From the NCBI RefSeq assembly GCF_938017775.1, contig NZ_CALIIU010000071.1:1-36848 (forward strand): 36,848 bases of DNA, in the 5' to 3' direction. This DNA is from an uncultured Campylobacter sp. Lineage in GTDB: Bacteria; Campylobacterota; Campylobacteria; Campylobacterales; Campylobacteraceae. Below the pieces are notes generated by a model. That model ran no database searches. It saw nothing but the letters and a program-made list of their open reading frames with translations, and had not been told where the DNA came from. The number at the start of each line of letters is the position of its first letter. Position 1 is the stretch's first letter. Positions 8,495-17,550 of this stretch are shown here, one piece after another. Made by a program: the position numbers and the translations under genes.

Positions 8495-8917
8495 ATGATC
8501 TATTTGGCGCAGACCGATACGACGGCGGGATTTTTGAGCAAGGATTTTCGCGAGATAAACGCGCTAAAACGCCGAGCCCCAGACAAGCCCTGCCTTATAA
8601 CGACGGCAAAGCTTAGCGAGCTAAAAAATCTCGCTCGCGTGCCCGCAAAATTTAAAAATTTAGTGCGCCGTGCGAGAAAAACGACATTTTTATATCCGAA
8701 CGCCAAGGCAGTGCGCGTCGTGAAAGATTGCACCCACGAGGAGTTTTTGAGGCAATTTGACTGGCTTTACTCCAGCAGCGCAAATTTAAACGGACAAAAC
8801 TTCGACGAAGCCTGGGCGAGGGCGGCGGCGGACGAGGTCGTGGATCAAAATTTCAGCCAAAACGCGAGCTCAAAAATCTATAAAATTTCAAAAACTAAAA
8901 TTTTGCGGATTAGATAG
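8495..8917 (+). CDS. Short Sua5/YciO/YrdC-family protein
   Basis: This 140-residue protein resembles the YrdC domain that makes threonylcarbamoyl-AMP for the tRNA t6A modification. Visible family marks are the N-terminal YLAQTDTTAGFLSKD (compare TDTxYGL), KPCLITTAKLSEL, and LYSSSANLNGQNFDEAW, which carries the SxN core. It is shorter than E. coli TsaC (about 190 residues). From memory, short versions occur in Campylobacter, so it may not be the main t6A enzyme. The ATG at 8495 has a GGAGG ribosome site; the frame is open upstream into eamA, but nothing there looks homologous. The last 25 residues are basic and poorly conserved. Confidence 0.75.
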   Translation: MIYLAQTDTTAGFLSKDFREINALKRRAPDKPCLITTAKLSELKNLARVPAKFKNLVRRARKTTFLYPNAKAVRVVKDCTHEEFLRQFDWLYSSSANLNGQNFDEAWARAAADEVVDQNFSQNASSKIYKISKTKILRIR

Positions 8918-9824
8918 AGCTGCCGATTAAAATTTACGCGCGCAAAGAGCACATAAAAAAGAGGCGAGAGCGAATCGGCTTTGCAAATTTAAAACCGGAT
9001 ACCTCATTTCGACTACTTTGTCCTCTGCAAAATTTAAAACGACCTTCTAAATTTAAAATGGCTCTGTAAATTTGGCCAAGCCGCGAAATCCCGCCGCAGA
9101 TAGACCGCGCAAAGACCGCCAGGAATTTTGAAAAATCCAAAAAAGATCACAGCAGACTCGCAGAAAAATTATATAAAAAGCCGCAAAATTCTACTGCAGA
9201 TTGCTGCCGATTTTTATCAGATCCGCTACGCGCGATATTTTGATCGAAGCTCTACCTATGTTGCCTGCTTTCAATTAAAATTTCGCCGCTTCTGCCGATA
9301 GTTTTAATTAAAATTTCATCGCCGCGTGAGTAAATTTCGATCAAAATTCTATCATCGCCGATTGTATATCAAAAGCCCTGCCGCCGCTGCCTCACCGCCA
9401 CCTCCGCCACTACTGCCTTATCTCCACCGCTGCCGCCGCAGCAAGTGCCGCAAAGCCCTACGCGTCGCTCACGCCCTGAAGCTACCAAACCTGCGTGTAA
9501 AGCGCAAGCGCACCGCCCCATTGCCACGCTACGACGGCAGATCCGCGATAAAATTTCCGCCGCCGCGCAACGTGAGTCAAGTCAAACGCTGCAAGTTTTA
9601 AAATTTAAACCACCTCTCGCCGTGCGGCACCGATAAATTCCAACCGATAAACTCCGCTAGCTAGTCCATCATTTCCGCATAAATCATAAATTTCCATAAA
9701 TTTAACGCCGCCTTTCTTGCTTTATATTAAAATTTCGCTAAAATTACCGCATTAAATTTGAGGCGCAAACGGAGCTTAAGTTTAAACCGCTTGCGGGCAA
9801 ATTAAATCCATTCAAGGAGCTTTT
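8918..9824. other. Gene-free 0.9 kb spacer
   Basis: No ORF here has a recognisable product. Frames around 9326-9636 are open only because of local CCG/GCC-rich composition and give low-complexity Pro/Arg/Ala peptides. The region mixes AAAATTT words with GC-rich blocks. The last 15 bases carry the AAGGAG ribosome site of the permease gene. Confidence 0.6.
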
Positions 9825-11201
9825 ATGAGCGGTGTTGCGTTAATCATCTGCTTCGCCATAGCGGTCGTCGTGATGATTTTTTTGATCTCCAAAGCAGGCG
9901 TTCACCCGTTTTTGGCGCTAATGCTTATCTCCCTGGCGCTCGCGATCGTTGCGGGCATACCGCTAGCCAAGATCCCCGCGATTATCGGCGACGGATTCAG
10001 CGGCACGTTTAAGAGTATCGGTATCGTCATAATCTTCGGCGCACTCATCGGCACCGTGCTCGAAAAGACCGGCGCGGCGCTCAAACTCGCCGATATGGTC
10101 GTAAACGTAGTCGGGCAAAAGCGTCCAGAGCTTGCGATGCTCATAATGGGCTGGATCGTAGGTATCCCCGTATTTTGCGACAGCGGCTTCGTCGTTTTAA
10201 ACCCGATCCGTGAAGCGATCAGCAAAAAAATCGGCGAAAATCCGGTCGCTCTTGCAGTAGCGCTCTCCGGCGGACTTTACGCCTCGCACGTATTCATTCC
10301 GCCGACTCCGGGACCGATCGCCGCAGCAGGCGCCGTGGGTCTAGGCGGCAATCTGCTACTCGTAATCGCAATGGGCGCGGTGGTATCATTGCCGGTGTTG
10401 ATCGCTACATACTTTTTTTCCAAAAAAGTCGCCAAAAGCGTGCATATAAGCGAGGCTGAAGCCAATGAAGTCATCGCAAAAAGCTACGACGATCTGCTTA
10501 AACAATACGGCAAATTACCGAGCGGATTTTTGAGCTTAGCCCCTATTTTGATACCGATCCTATTTATGGCGCTGGGCTCCGTCGCCAAGATCTTAAAAGT
10601 AGGCGGATTTGCGGGCGAAATTTCGCAATTTTTAGGAAATCCTATCATCGCGCTAGCCCTGGGCGTAGTTTTTGCGGTATTTCTACTTGCACAAACCGAC
10701 AAACTAGGCGAATTTAGCGAGATCACAAACGAATCCTTAAAGATCGTAGGTCCGATCCTCTTCATCACCGCAGCGGGCGGAGTACTAGGTAAGGTCATTA
10801 CCGACGCCGGCTTCGTAACCTACATCAAGGATAATGCGACTGCGATTAAAGCCGCGGGGATTTTCTTCCCATTCTTAATCTCAGCCGTCTTAAAAACCGC
10901 GCAAGGAAGCTCCACCGTTGCGATCATCACTACAGCTTCGATTATGGGCGCATTTAACGCAGACGGCTCGCTGATGCAGGTGCTGGGCTTCACCTCCGAA
11001 ATGTCCGGCACGCTTGTGGTAATGGCGATCGCAGCGGGCGCTATGACGGTTTCGCACGCCAATGACAGCTACTTCTGGGTCGTTACGAATTTCAGTAAGA
11101 TGAATCCGCAGCAAGGCTACCGCACACAGACCATGCTAACCCTAATTATGGGCATTACTGGTATGATCAGCGTTTGGGTTTTGTCGCTGTTTTTGATCTA
11201 G
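9825..11201 (+). CDS. GntP-family permease, probably for glycerate
   Basis: This 458-residue protein has about 12 hydrophobic segments and matches the GntP gluconate/H+ symporter family in length and in motifs such as GWIVGIPVFCDSGFVVLNPI and HVFIPPTPGPIAAAGAVG. The C-terminal half carries LKTAQGSSTVAIITTASIM and MTVSHANDSYFWVV, also typical. Family members move gluconate, fructuronate, glycerate or related sugar acids into the cytoplasm. The next gene downstream is a glycerate kinase, so glycerate is the likely substrate by context; this is inference. AAGGAG precedes the ATG. The 393-base gap to the kinase has its own promoter-like element, so the two may be separate transcripts. Confidence 0.88.
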   Translation: MSGVALIICFAIAVVVMIFLISKAGVHPFLALMLISLALAIVAGIPLAKIPAIIGDGFSGTFKSIGIVIIFGALIGTVLEKTGAALKLADMVVNVVGQKRPELAMLIMGWIVGIPVFCDSGFVVLNPIREAISKKIGENPVALAVALSGGLYASHVFIPPTPGPIAAAGAVGLGGNLLLVIAMGAVVSLPVLIATYFFSKKVAKSVHISEAEANEVIAKSYDDLLKQYGKLPSGFLSLAPILIPILFMALGSVAKILKVGGFAGEISQFLGNPIIALALGVVFAVFLLAQTDKLGEFSEITNESLKIVGPILFITAAGGVLGKVITDAGFVTYIKDNATAIKAAGIFFPFLISAVLKTAQGSSTVAIITTASIMGAFNADGSLMQVLGFTSEMSGTLVVMAIAAGAMTVSHANDSYFWVVTNFSKMNPQQGYRTQTMLTLIMGITGMISVWVLSLFLI

Positions 11202-11304
11202 GCTAGCTTATTCTAGCCGCTACCGCGCTAAATCAGTGCGGAGCGCTACGGGCATCTACCAGCGGCTAGCTACATAAGATTCTTTAAATTTACGTAGCTA
11301 GCCG
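11201..11304. repeat. Nested inverted repeats after the permease gene
   Basis: A hairpin GGCTAG-CTTATT-CTAGCC spans 11201-11218 and starts at the last base of the stop codon. A second perfect inverted repeat has 11-base arms CGGCTAGCTAC (11263-11273) and GTAGCTAGCCG (11294-11304) around a 20-base loop. The sequence after the first hairpin (TAGCCGCTACCGCGCTAAAT) recurs imperfectly after the second (TAGCCGTACCGCGCAAAT). No T-tract follows, so these are not classical terminators, though they could stabilise the mRNA end. Confidence 0.7.
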
Positions 11305-11594
11305 TACCGCGCAAATGCCTTAATATTAAAATTTCGTATAGCGGAGTTTTAAATTTACACACAAAGCCTCAAGGAGCGAAATTTTAAAATTCTATCGCTA
11401 CGGAATTTTAAAATTTAGCCGAAATTCTGTGGCTTACAAAATTTTAAAATTCCACGACATGAAATTTTAGAATTTGCCCCATAAATTTGGCGACGAGATT
11501 TTAAAATTATACTCTTGCTTCAGTCTTGTCATCGTAAATTTAGCCTACGCGCTGTAAAATTCCAAAATCTTAAAATACCAGCTAAAGGAAAAAT
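11305..11594. promoter_or_regulatory. glxK upstream region with five AT palindromes
   Basis: Palindromic cores ATTTTAAAAT occur at 11381-11390, 11405-11414, 11441-11450 and 11498-11507, with a one-mismatch copy (ATTTTAGAAT) at 11464-11473. Start-to-start spacing is 24, 36, 23 and 34 bases. A TATACT -10 candidate (11508-11513) abuts the last copy. The arrangement resembles an operator array, but the same word is common across this window, so it may be background. AAAGGA precedes the kinase ATG. Confidence 0.4.
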
Positions 11595-12731
11595 ATGAAA
11601 GTTTTAGTCGCGATCGACTCGTTTAAGGGCTCACTTAGTTCGCTTGAGGCGGGCAACGCCGTAAAATCAGGTATCGAGAAGCTAGGCTGCGAGGTGCTCG
11701 TCAAACCTATCGCAGATGGCGGCGAAGGAAGCGTTGAAGCCCTTGCAGACGCGCTAAAAGCTAAGTTCATGGACGTCATCGTAGCAAATCCGTTAGGCGA
11801 AAAAACGCCCGCGCGCTACGCCTTAAAAGGCGAGCTAGGCATCTTAGAAATGGCGTCCGCATCGGGTCTGCCACTCATCGAAAAATCGCGCCGCAACCCG
11901 CTAAAAACGAGCACCTACGGCTTTGGCGAGATGATAGCGCATGCGATTGCACACGGCGCGCGAAAGTTTATCATCGGCATCGGCGGAAGCGCTACGAACG
12001 ACGCGGGCACGGGCATGCTAAGCGCTTTGGGCTTTAAATTTACGGACGCGCGCGGCGAAGCGCTTGCGGGCACAGGCGAAAATTTAATCAAAATAGCGGC
12101 AATCTCGGACGCGGACGTGCCGCAAAGCATCAAAGATAGCGAGTTTCTCATCGCCTGCGACGTGGATAATCCGCTATTCGGCGAAAACGGCGCGGCGCAT
12201 GTTTACGGACCGCAGAAGGGCGCGGATGAAGCGGCGGTAGAGGCGCTGGATGCTGGGCTGCGAAGCTTTGCGGGCGTCGTAAGCAAGAGCCTTGGAAAGG
12301 AGCTTTGCAGCGAAAGGGGCGCGGGCGCTGCCGGCGGACTGGGCTTTGGCTTCGTAAGCTTCCTGCGCGCGCAGCTAAGGCCCGGCATCGACATCATCAC
12401 CGAGCAGATCGGGCTGCAAAACGACGTGCAGGGCGCCGATCTGATCATCACCGGCGAGGGCAGGCTCGACTTCCAAAGCCGCATGGGCAAAACCCCAAGC
12501 GGCGTGGCGAAGATCGCCGCGCGCTACGGCGTGCCCGTCATCGCGCTTGCAGGCTGCGTCTCGTCCTGTGCCGGCGGCTGCAACGAGCACGGCATCGGCG
12601 CGTTTTTCAGTGTTTTAAACGAGCCTATGAGCCTTGAGCGCGCGATGGAACCCGCCGTCGCAGCGCAAAATTTAGCCCGCGTCGCCGAACAAGCAGTGAG
12701 ATTGTTTATGCTCGGACGCGGCGCTAAATAG
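11595..12731 (+). CDS. glxK: Glycerate kinase (GarK/GlxK type)
   Basis: This 378-residue protein is a type I glycerate kinase, which phosphorylates D-glycerate with ATP in the cytoplasm; GarK/GlxK enzymes make 2-phosphoglycerate. Family marks in order are MKVLVAIDSFKGSLSSLEA at the N-terminus, KPIADGGEGSVEAL (about 37-50), GIGGSATNDAGTGMLSALGF (about 132-151), and TGEGRLDFQSRMGKTPSGVA (about 286-305). Length is normal (about 375-385). It lies downstream of a GntP-type permease, which supports a glycerate uptake and entry route into lower glycolysis or gluconeogenesis. Cys residues cluster at VSSCAGGC near residue 324. The end of the gene overlaps a GC-rich inverted repeat (GGACGCG at 12714 and CGCGTCC at 12756). 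Gene symbol is by family; garK would be equally valid. Confidence 0.92.
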   Translation: MKVLVAIDSFKGSLSSLEAGNAVKSGIEKLGCEVLVKPIADGGEGSVEALADALKAKFMDVIVANPLGEKTPARYALKGELGILEMASASGLPLIEKSRRNPLKTSTYGFGEMIAHAIAHGARKFIIGIGGSATNDAGTGMLSALGFKFTDARGEALAGTGENLIKIAAISDADVPQSIKDSEFLIACDVDNPLFGENGAAHVYGPQKGADEAAVEALDAGLRSFAGVVSKSLGKELCSERGAGAAGGLGFGFVSFLRAQLRPGIDIITEQIGLQNDVQGADLIITGEGRLDFQSRMGKTPSGVAKIAARYGVPVIALAGCVSSCAGGCNEHGIGAFFSVLNEPMSLERAMEPAVAAQNLARVAEQAVRLFMLGRGAK

Positions 12732-14595
12732 GACTTTTGGGCTGAAATTTTAAAGCGCGTCCGCTAAAACTCGAAGCGGGTACGGCGAGTGCGGATAGGG
12801 ATACAGCGCGGCGACGGCTCGCGGCAGACAAGCACGACAAAGTGTGGCAGGCGGCGAGCACGGCGAAGAAGCGAAATTTTATGCAGGATAGATTTGCGTG
12901 CTTTAAAGACACGGCGTGACCTTGACGCAGATGGGGTGACGCGCAGCTTACAAGGCACAAAAATATACGCTAAGAAGCAGGCGAGAACCTACAACGATGG
13001 ACGTTAGTAAAGCGGCGGCTTGCGGCAAGAGGATATGGGCTATGACGTGCATGCGCGGTAAGCAAATATCACGCATCTCGCGGCGAGCGGCAGAATTTCA
13101 TCCGCCGCAAACCGCAGTAAGTGGATAAATTTTGCATTAAAACGTAGCTTTGCCGAAATTTTAGCGCGTTTGAAAATACGGAGCGATAGGACGGGAGGTA
13201 AGACGGCGAGCGGCTCGGCAGTAACGCAGCGGCGCGAAATTTTACGACGCAAAATTTTACTTTACTGCGCAAGCATATACGCTAGGAATGATTTAAAATC
13301 CATTTTTTAATCAAGCGACTCGCGCACCCTCGCAATACACACCTCAAGGCGTGATTAAAACAGATAGAATTTTAAAATTTGACTGCCGTATTCACAGCCT
13401 ATGAGATTTGCAACGTAAATTTAAAAGCAGCTATCCTCTTTTAAAATTCCGTTTAAATTTTAGCCCGCGATATGTCCGTCTTGAGGCGAAAAAGACCGCT
13501 CAATCGCAAGATCGCGCTTCTTGCAAAGATGGCGTTCCCAAGCAGCGGCACATTACTCCGCTTGCTCGCAAAGCCCACTAGCCTTCCGATGGCGCTTTGA
13601 TTCGGAGCAAGCCGTGTCTGCGTAAATTTTGTATTATTAAGATCGCGGATTTGCTTATCGCTAAATTTAGTGCATACGCGACCTCCGTACGCTGCTACGA
13701 CAGGGCCGGGCTTTCGTTAAATTTGCTCCGATCGCGCTGTGTTTTTACGATAAAATTTATAAAATTTCATTTGTAATCGGCGTCGTAAAATTTTATAAAG
13801 CTCTATTTTAAAATTTGCGGCACTGGCACGTACCGACCAGGTCGTCAAGCTAAAATCAAATATCAAAATTCCAAGCGGCGAATGCAGAAAACCCTCGTGC
13901 CTAGCGTATCTGCGGCGGCAGTGCGGGCGCGCCAAATTTATCGCTTTTGGGACGCAAAAGATGCGCAGGCGCGGGCAAAATTTATTGATTTTAGCGTTTA
14001 AAGCATCGAATTCGCGCACCCAGGTTAAATTAAAATTTAAAGCGCGCGACGCTTCGGGCGCATCCGCACGACTGCAAGCGCTCATAAAATTCGCCCGAAG
14101 CAAGGTTGTAAAACCGCGGGCGGGCGCAAAATTTATCGCCGCAAAAATCAAATCTGCGAAAGCAAAAAGACCTCACGAGCATTCGCTGCCACACCCGCCC
14201 GAGCAAATTAAAATCGCATGATCCGCCTGGCTGACATACGTAAAGGGCGCCGCTGCGGGCATTTACACTTAAATTTGGTGCGATCGCAATGCGATTTAAA
14301 ACCGCGCCTGCTTAAATTCGCGCCGTTTCGGTTCGCTCGCAATCACATCTCGCCGCAGTAGCGCTTTAAATTCGCGCCGCCGCGATTTGTGCGCATTCAA
14401 TCGCTACGGCAAGGGTAAAATTTCAAAATCTAGGTCCATACGCGCCGATTTGCGCCACCCAAAATCGCTCGGATCTAATTTATGCTACCGCAATCCGCGC
14501 AGATTAAAGCGCCACCGCTTAAAAGCGCAAATTTTACCCCTCAAACGGCGGCGCGAAATTTCAATAAAATTTCATCTCTTAATTCGGTGCGCGAT
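12732..14595. other. 1.9 kb region without a credible gene
   Basis: Both strands were read. Open frames exist (for example 13717-14151 minus and 13961-14221 plus), but their products are Arg/Ala/Ser-rich, lack ribosome sites and show no family features. The DNA alternates AAAATTTTA-type words with GC-rich blocks. It may be the eroded remains of former genes. A minus-strand segment near 13498-13620 translates without stops to a moderately protein-like peptide, but it has no start or recognisable homology. Confidence 0.6.
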
Positions 14596-15402
14596 TTATA
14601 AAATTTCGCCCTCGTCCCGCCCCGAAATCTGCGGCTTAGGCAGCGCCAGGCTCTTTGCGGTTTTGCTAAAAAGTATCAGATCCTCGGTGCTTTGCACGCT
14701 CCACGGCAGCCGCGAGAGCGCGAATTTAAAAATTTCAAAGCAGGAAACGGCGTCGCTAAATGCGCGGTGGTGGACGTTTTGCACGCCTAAAAGCTCTTTT
14801 AGCGAGCCGAGCCCGTATCTTTGCGCCTCAATCGTGCGGCGCGCGAGCTCGACGGTGCAGAGCCTGCGATTTAAAAGCATTCCGAAGCCGCATTTTTGTA
14901 GGCTCGCGTCGATGAAGCCGTAGTCAAATTTGACGTTGTGCGCCACAAAAACGCTATCGCTTAAAAACAGTCTAAACCGCTCCAGCACGCTAGCTAGCGG
15001 CGGCGCGCCTACAAGATCGTCCGCGCGGATACCGGTAAGCTCCGTGATATTTTCGGGCACGACGGGCGCATAAACAAAGCTTTCAAAGCGGTCCAGCTCC
15101 TGCGTGCCGCGCGTTTTTATCGCGCCGATTTCGATGATCTGGCCGTTTGAGAGCCCGCCGTTCGTCTCGATATCTACGAAGCAAAAAATTTCATCTGAAA
15201 TATCCGTCTCGCGGGTTTTGAGTGTGATTTTGCCGTTGTCGAGTTTTATTATCTCTATGCCCAGCGTGCGCCACATCGAGAGGTCTTTGGGCTCGAAAAG
15301 CTCGGTAATCTCGGCAATATCGCTTGCTTTTGAGATAAAATCGTAATAATTTATGCTCTTTTGAGCCAGTAAATTTATGAGATTTTCGATTCTATGCGTC
15401 AA
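14596..15402 (-). CDS. dnaQ: DnaQ-like 3'-5' exonuclease
   Basis: This 268-residue protein contains a DEDDh exonuclease domain as in the proofreading epsilon subunit of DNA polymerase III. Exo I is FVDIETNGG with Asp77 and Glu79. Exo II is VAHNVKFDYGFI near residue 155. Exo III is HHRAFSDAV near residue 212, with the His and Asp pair. About 70 residues precede the domain and are not recognised. The gene starts 21 bases after rpe on the same strand, the same order I recall for C. jejuni. Whether it is the true polymerase epsilon subunit or a related exonuclease is not settled by sequence. The symbol follows the usual annotation. Confidence 0.85.
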   Translation of the reverse strand: MTHRIENLINLLAQKSINYYDFISKASDIAEITELFEPKDLSMWRTLGIEIIKLDNGKITLKTRETDISDEIFCFVDIETNGGLSNGQIIEIGAIKTRGTQELDRFESFVYAPVVPENITELTGIRADDLVGAPPLASVLERFRLFLSDSVFVAHNVKFDYGFIDASLQKCGFGMLLNRRLCTVELARRTIEAQRYGLGSLKELLGVQNVHHRAFSDAVSCFEIFKFALSRLPWSVQSTEDLILFSKTAKSLALPKPQISGRDEGEIL

Positions 15403-15423
15403 AATTTTACCCCTGTGCCGCGC

Positions 15424-16065
15424 CTAAATTTTAAGCGCACGGATCGCCTCCGCGTAGTCGTTTGAAGAAAATATGTAGTTGCCCGCTACCACGACGTCGG
15501 CACCCGCTTCGTCGATATCTGCGATATTCAGCCCGTTTACGCCGCCGTCGACCTCGATGAGGCATTTTGCGCCTTTGCGATCGATCAGCTCGCGCAGCTG
15601 CTTAATTTTCTCAAGCGCCGAGGGGATAAATTTCTGCCCTCCAAAGCCCGGATTGACGCTCATTAAAAGCACCATATCGACCTCGCTCAAGATAAACTCC
15701 AGCGCGCTAAGCGGAGTGTGCGGATTTAGCACGACCGCGGGCGAGACGCCGCTGCGGCGGATATGATCTATGAGGCGCAGCGGATGGGTCTCCTCCTCGA
15801 TGTGGAAGCTAAGAAATTTCGGCTTTAGCGGCAAAAAAAGATCGACGAAAAACGACACGTTTTTAACCATCAAATGAATGTCTAAAGGCTTGCTGCTCGC
15901 CTTTGCTACCGCGCTTACTACGAGCGGTCCGATCGTGAGATTGGGTACGAAATGCCCGTCCATCACATCTACGTGAATGAGATCGGCGCCCGCTTCGCAG
16001 ACTGCGCGAATTTCCTCCGCAAGCTTTCCAAAATCCGCCGATAAAATGCTGGGTGCGACATACAT
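15424..16065 (-). CDS. rpe: Ribulose-phosphate 3-epimerase
   Basis: This 213-residue TIM-barrel enzyme interconverts ribulose 5-phosphate and xylulose 5-phosphate in the pentose phosphate pathway. Family motifs include MYVAPSILSADFGKLAEEI at the start, HVDVMDGHFVPNLTIGP (metal and catalytic Asp region), MSVNPGFGGQKFI, and the phosphate-binding EVDGGVNG. Length is typical. The ATG at 16065 is preceded by AAAGGA. It is divergent from rpmB across a 144-base promoter region and leads the dnaQ-like gene. Confidence 0.96.
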   Translation of the reverse strand: MYVAPSILSADFGKLAEEIRAVCEAGADLIHVDVMDGHFVPNLTIGPLVVSAVAKASSKPLDIHLMVKNVSFFVDLFLPLKPKFLSFHIEEETHPLRLIDHIRRSGVSPAVVLNPHTPLSALEFILSEVDMVLLMSVNPGFGGQKFIPSALEKIKQLRELIDRKGAKCLIEVDGGVNGLNIADIDEAGADVVVAGNYIFSSNDYAEAIRALKI

Positions 16066-16172
16066 TAAGATTCCTTTAAAATTTCAAGATGCGGAATTTT
16101 ACTTAGTTTTGTCATAAATTTCGCTAAATTTAAACCGCGGCGAATTTTAAGCATAATTTGAAATTTTTTCGC

Positions 16173-16178
16173 TATAAT
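16173..16178 (+). promoter_or_regulatory. -10 element for rpmB
   Basis: A perfect TATAAT, preceded by a T-rich run and GC, lies 32 bases before the rpmB ATG. It is a strong sigma70 candidate, as expected for a ribosomal protein gene. Confidence 0.65.
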
Positions 16179-16209
16179 CGCCATTTATTTTAATCATCAA
16201 GGATTTATT

Positions 16210-16401
16210 ATGGCAAGAAGATGCGCAATCACCGGCAAAGGTGCGATGGTAGGAAACAACGTCAGCCACGCAAATAACAGAACCAAAAAGAAATTCCAGG
16301 TCAATCTACGCACCATCCGCGTTCAGCTAGAAGACGGCTCAACCAGACGAATCAAAGTAGCCGCCTCAACTCTACGAACTATGAAAAAACAATCAAAATA
16401 A
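16210..16401 (+). CDS. rpmB: 50S ribosomal protein L28
   Basis: This 63-residue basic protein is L28: MARRCAITGKGAMVGNNVSH at the N-terminus, then RTKKKFQVNLRTIRV and a Lys/Arg-rich end. It belongs to the large ribosomal subunit. A strong promoter box and an AAGGA ribosome site precede it. The potassium channel gene follows after 18 bases, probably on the same transcript. The same neighbour order (L28 next to a potassium channel) is one I recall from Helicobacter pylori. Confidence 0.97.
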   Translation: MARRCAITGKGAMVGNNVSHANNRTKKKFQVNLRTIRVQLEDGSTRRIKVAASTLRTMKKQSK

Positions 16402-16419
16402 CCTCTCAAAGAGGAATTT

Positions 16420-17550
16420 ATGTCTGTTTTGGACAAGATCAAGCGATTCCTCGACTGGTCCGGCTCGACTAAGCCGGACATCAACCTCTACACAGAAATT
16501 TACGACCAGCTACGCCCTTTTCGCTTACCACTTATAACCATCGTGCTGATGATGCTAATCGGCACATTAGGCTATGTTTTTATAGCGGGCTTTTCGCTCG
16601 TAGACGCCTTTTATCAAGCAGGCATGACCTTTACGACGGTAGGCTTTACCGAAGTAGCGCCGATATCGCCCGCGGGTAGAATTTTTACCGTCTTATTCAT
16701 CCTCATGGGCTTTGGAACCTTTTCGTTTTGCCTGGGCGTCGTCGTCGAGGTCATAAAAAACGGCAAACTTCAAAATTTACTTAGGGAGCAACGAATGATC
16801 AATAACATCGCAAGGCTCAAAAACCACTACATTATCTGTTACAACAACATCTACTGCGCCGAGCTTGCCAAGCAGTTTCGCGAAAATCATCTGCCTTTTG
16901 TCGTGATCGATCCCGATCCCGCTCTAGCCAAAATCGCTGAAGAAAACCGCTATCCATATTTCATCGTAGGCGAACCGCATGTAGAAACCACGATGCTAAA
17001 AGCCCATCTGTCATCTGCAAAATCCGTCATCACGCTAAGTCCAAATTTAGCCGATAATATCGCGATAATCTCGCTCGTGCGCCTATACGAAAAGGAGCTT
17101 GGTCGCATCACCCCCTACTTCATCATGGCAAATAGCGATGATGACAGCGACACGCAGAGGCTAAAAAAACTCGGCGCAAATTCTATCGTCTCACCATCCA
17201 AACTCGCCGCACAAAGGCTCTCTGCGATCAGCGTGCGTCCCGATATGGAAAACATTTTGGAGCGATTTTTGTATAAAAAAGACTCCCTCATCGATATCGA
17301 AGAGATCACGGTGCCCGATTTTTCATGGATCCGCTTCAAACGCTTAAAAGAAACTCGCCTGCGCGATTTTACAAACGCCGACGTCGTGGGCATCAAGGAG
17401 CCGAATAACCGCTTCATTCCGATGCCGGATGGCGACTACCTCATCGGTACTGGGGTGAAATTTTTAGTCATCGGCACGGCAGAGGGCATCCGCAACACTA
17501 AAAAACTCATCCGCAGTAAATACAAGCCGCAGGAGATGAGATATGTTTAA
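16420..17550 (+). CDS. Two-TM potassium channel with TrkA-N (RCK) domain
   Basis: This 376-residue protein has two membrane helices (about 37-57 and 85-107) around a pore loop whose filter reads TTVGFTEV (residues 72-79), a variant of the TVGYG signature. A cytoplasmic RCK/TrkA-N domain follows (about 133-250), then a TrkA-C-like end (about 285-370). The usual nucleotide-binding glycine motif GxGxxG is replaced by CYNNIY at 140-145, so NAD binding through that loop is doubtful. It resembles the HpKchA channel of H. pylori, also next to L28 as I recall. It should sit in the inner membrane and pass K+. It overlaps argJ by eight bases. Confidence 0.88.
   Translation: MSVLDKIKRFLDWSGSTKPDINLYTEIYDQLRPFRLPLITIVLMMLIGTLGYVFIAGFSLVDAFYQAGMTFTTVGFTEVAPISPAGRIFTVLFILMGFGTFSFCLGVVVEVIKNGKLQNLLREQRMINNIARLKNHYIICYNNIYCAELAKQFRENHLPFVVIDPDPALAKIAEENRYPYFIVGEPHVETTMLKAHLSSAKSVITLSPNLADNIAIISLVRLYEKELGRITPYFIMANSDDDSDTQRLKKLGANSIVSPSKLAAQRLSAISVRPDMENILERFLYKKDSLIDIEEITVPDFSWIRFKRLKETRLRDFTNADVVGIKEPNNRFIPMPDGDYLIGTGVKFLVIGTAEGIRNTKKLIRSKYKPQEMRYV

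Noticed and set aside
9326..9636. Overlapping plus-strand frames of 63 and 91 residues
   Set aside because: Pro/Arg/Ala low-complexity products of a CCG/GCC-rich stretch, without ribosome sites.
13498..13620. Stop-free minus-strand segment with moderately protein-like translation
   Set aside because: It is only about 40 codons with no start and no homology I can name; it could be a gene remnant, but evidence is too thin.
13717..14151. 144-residue minus-strand frame in the gene-free region
   Set aside because: Composition follows local base content, no ribosome site was found, and there is no recognisable motif.
14387..14923. 178-residue plus-strand frame
   Set aside because: It runs antisense through the dnaQ-like gene, is Arg/Ser-rich, and has no ribosome site or family features.
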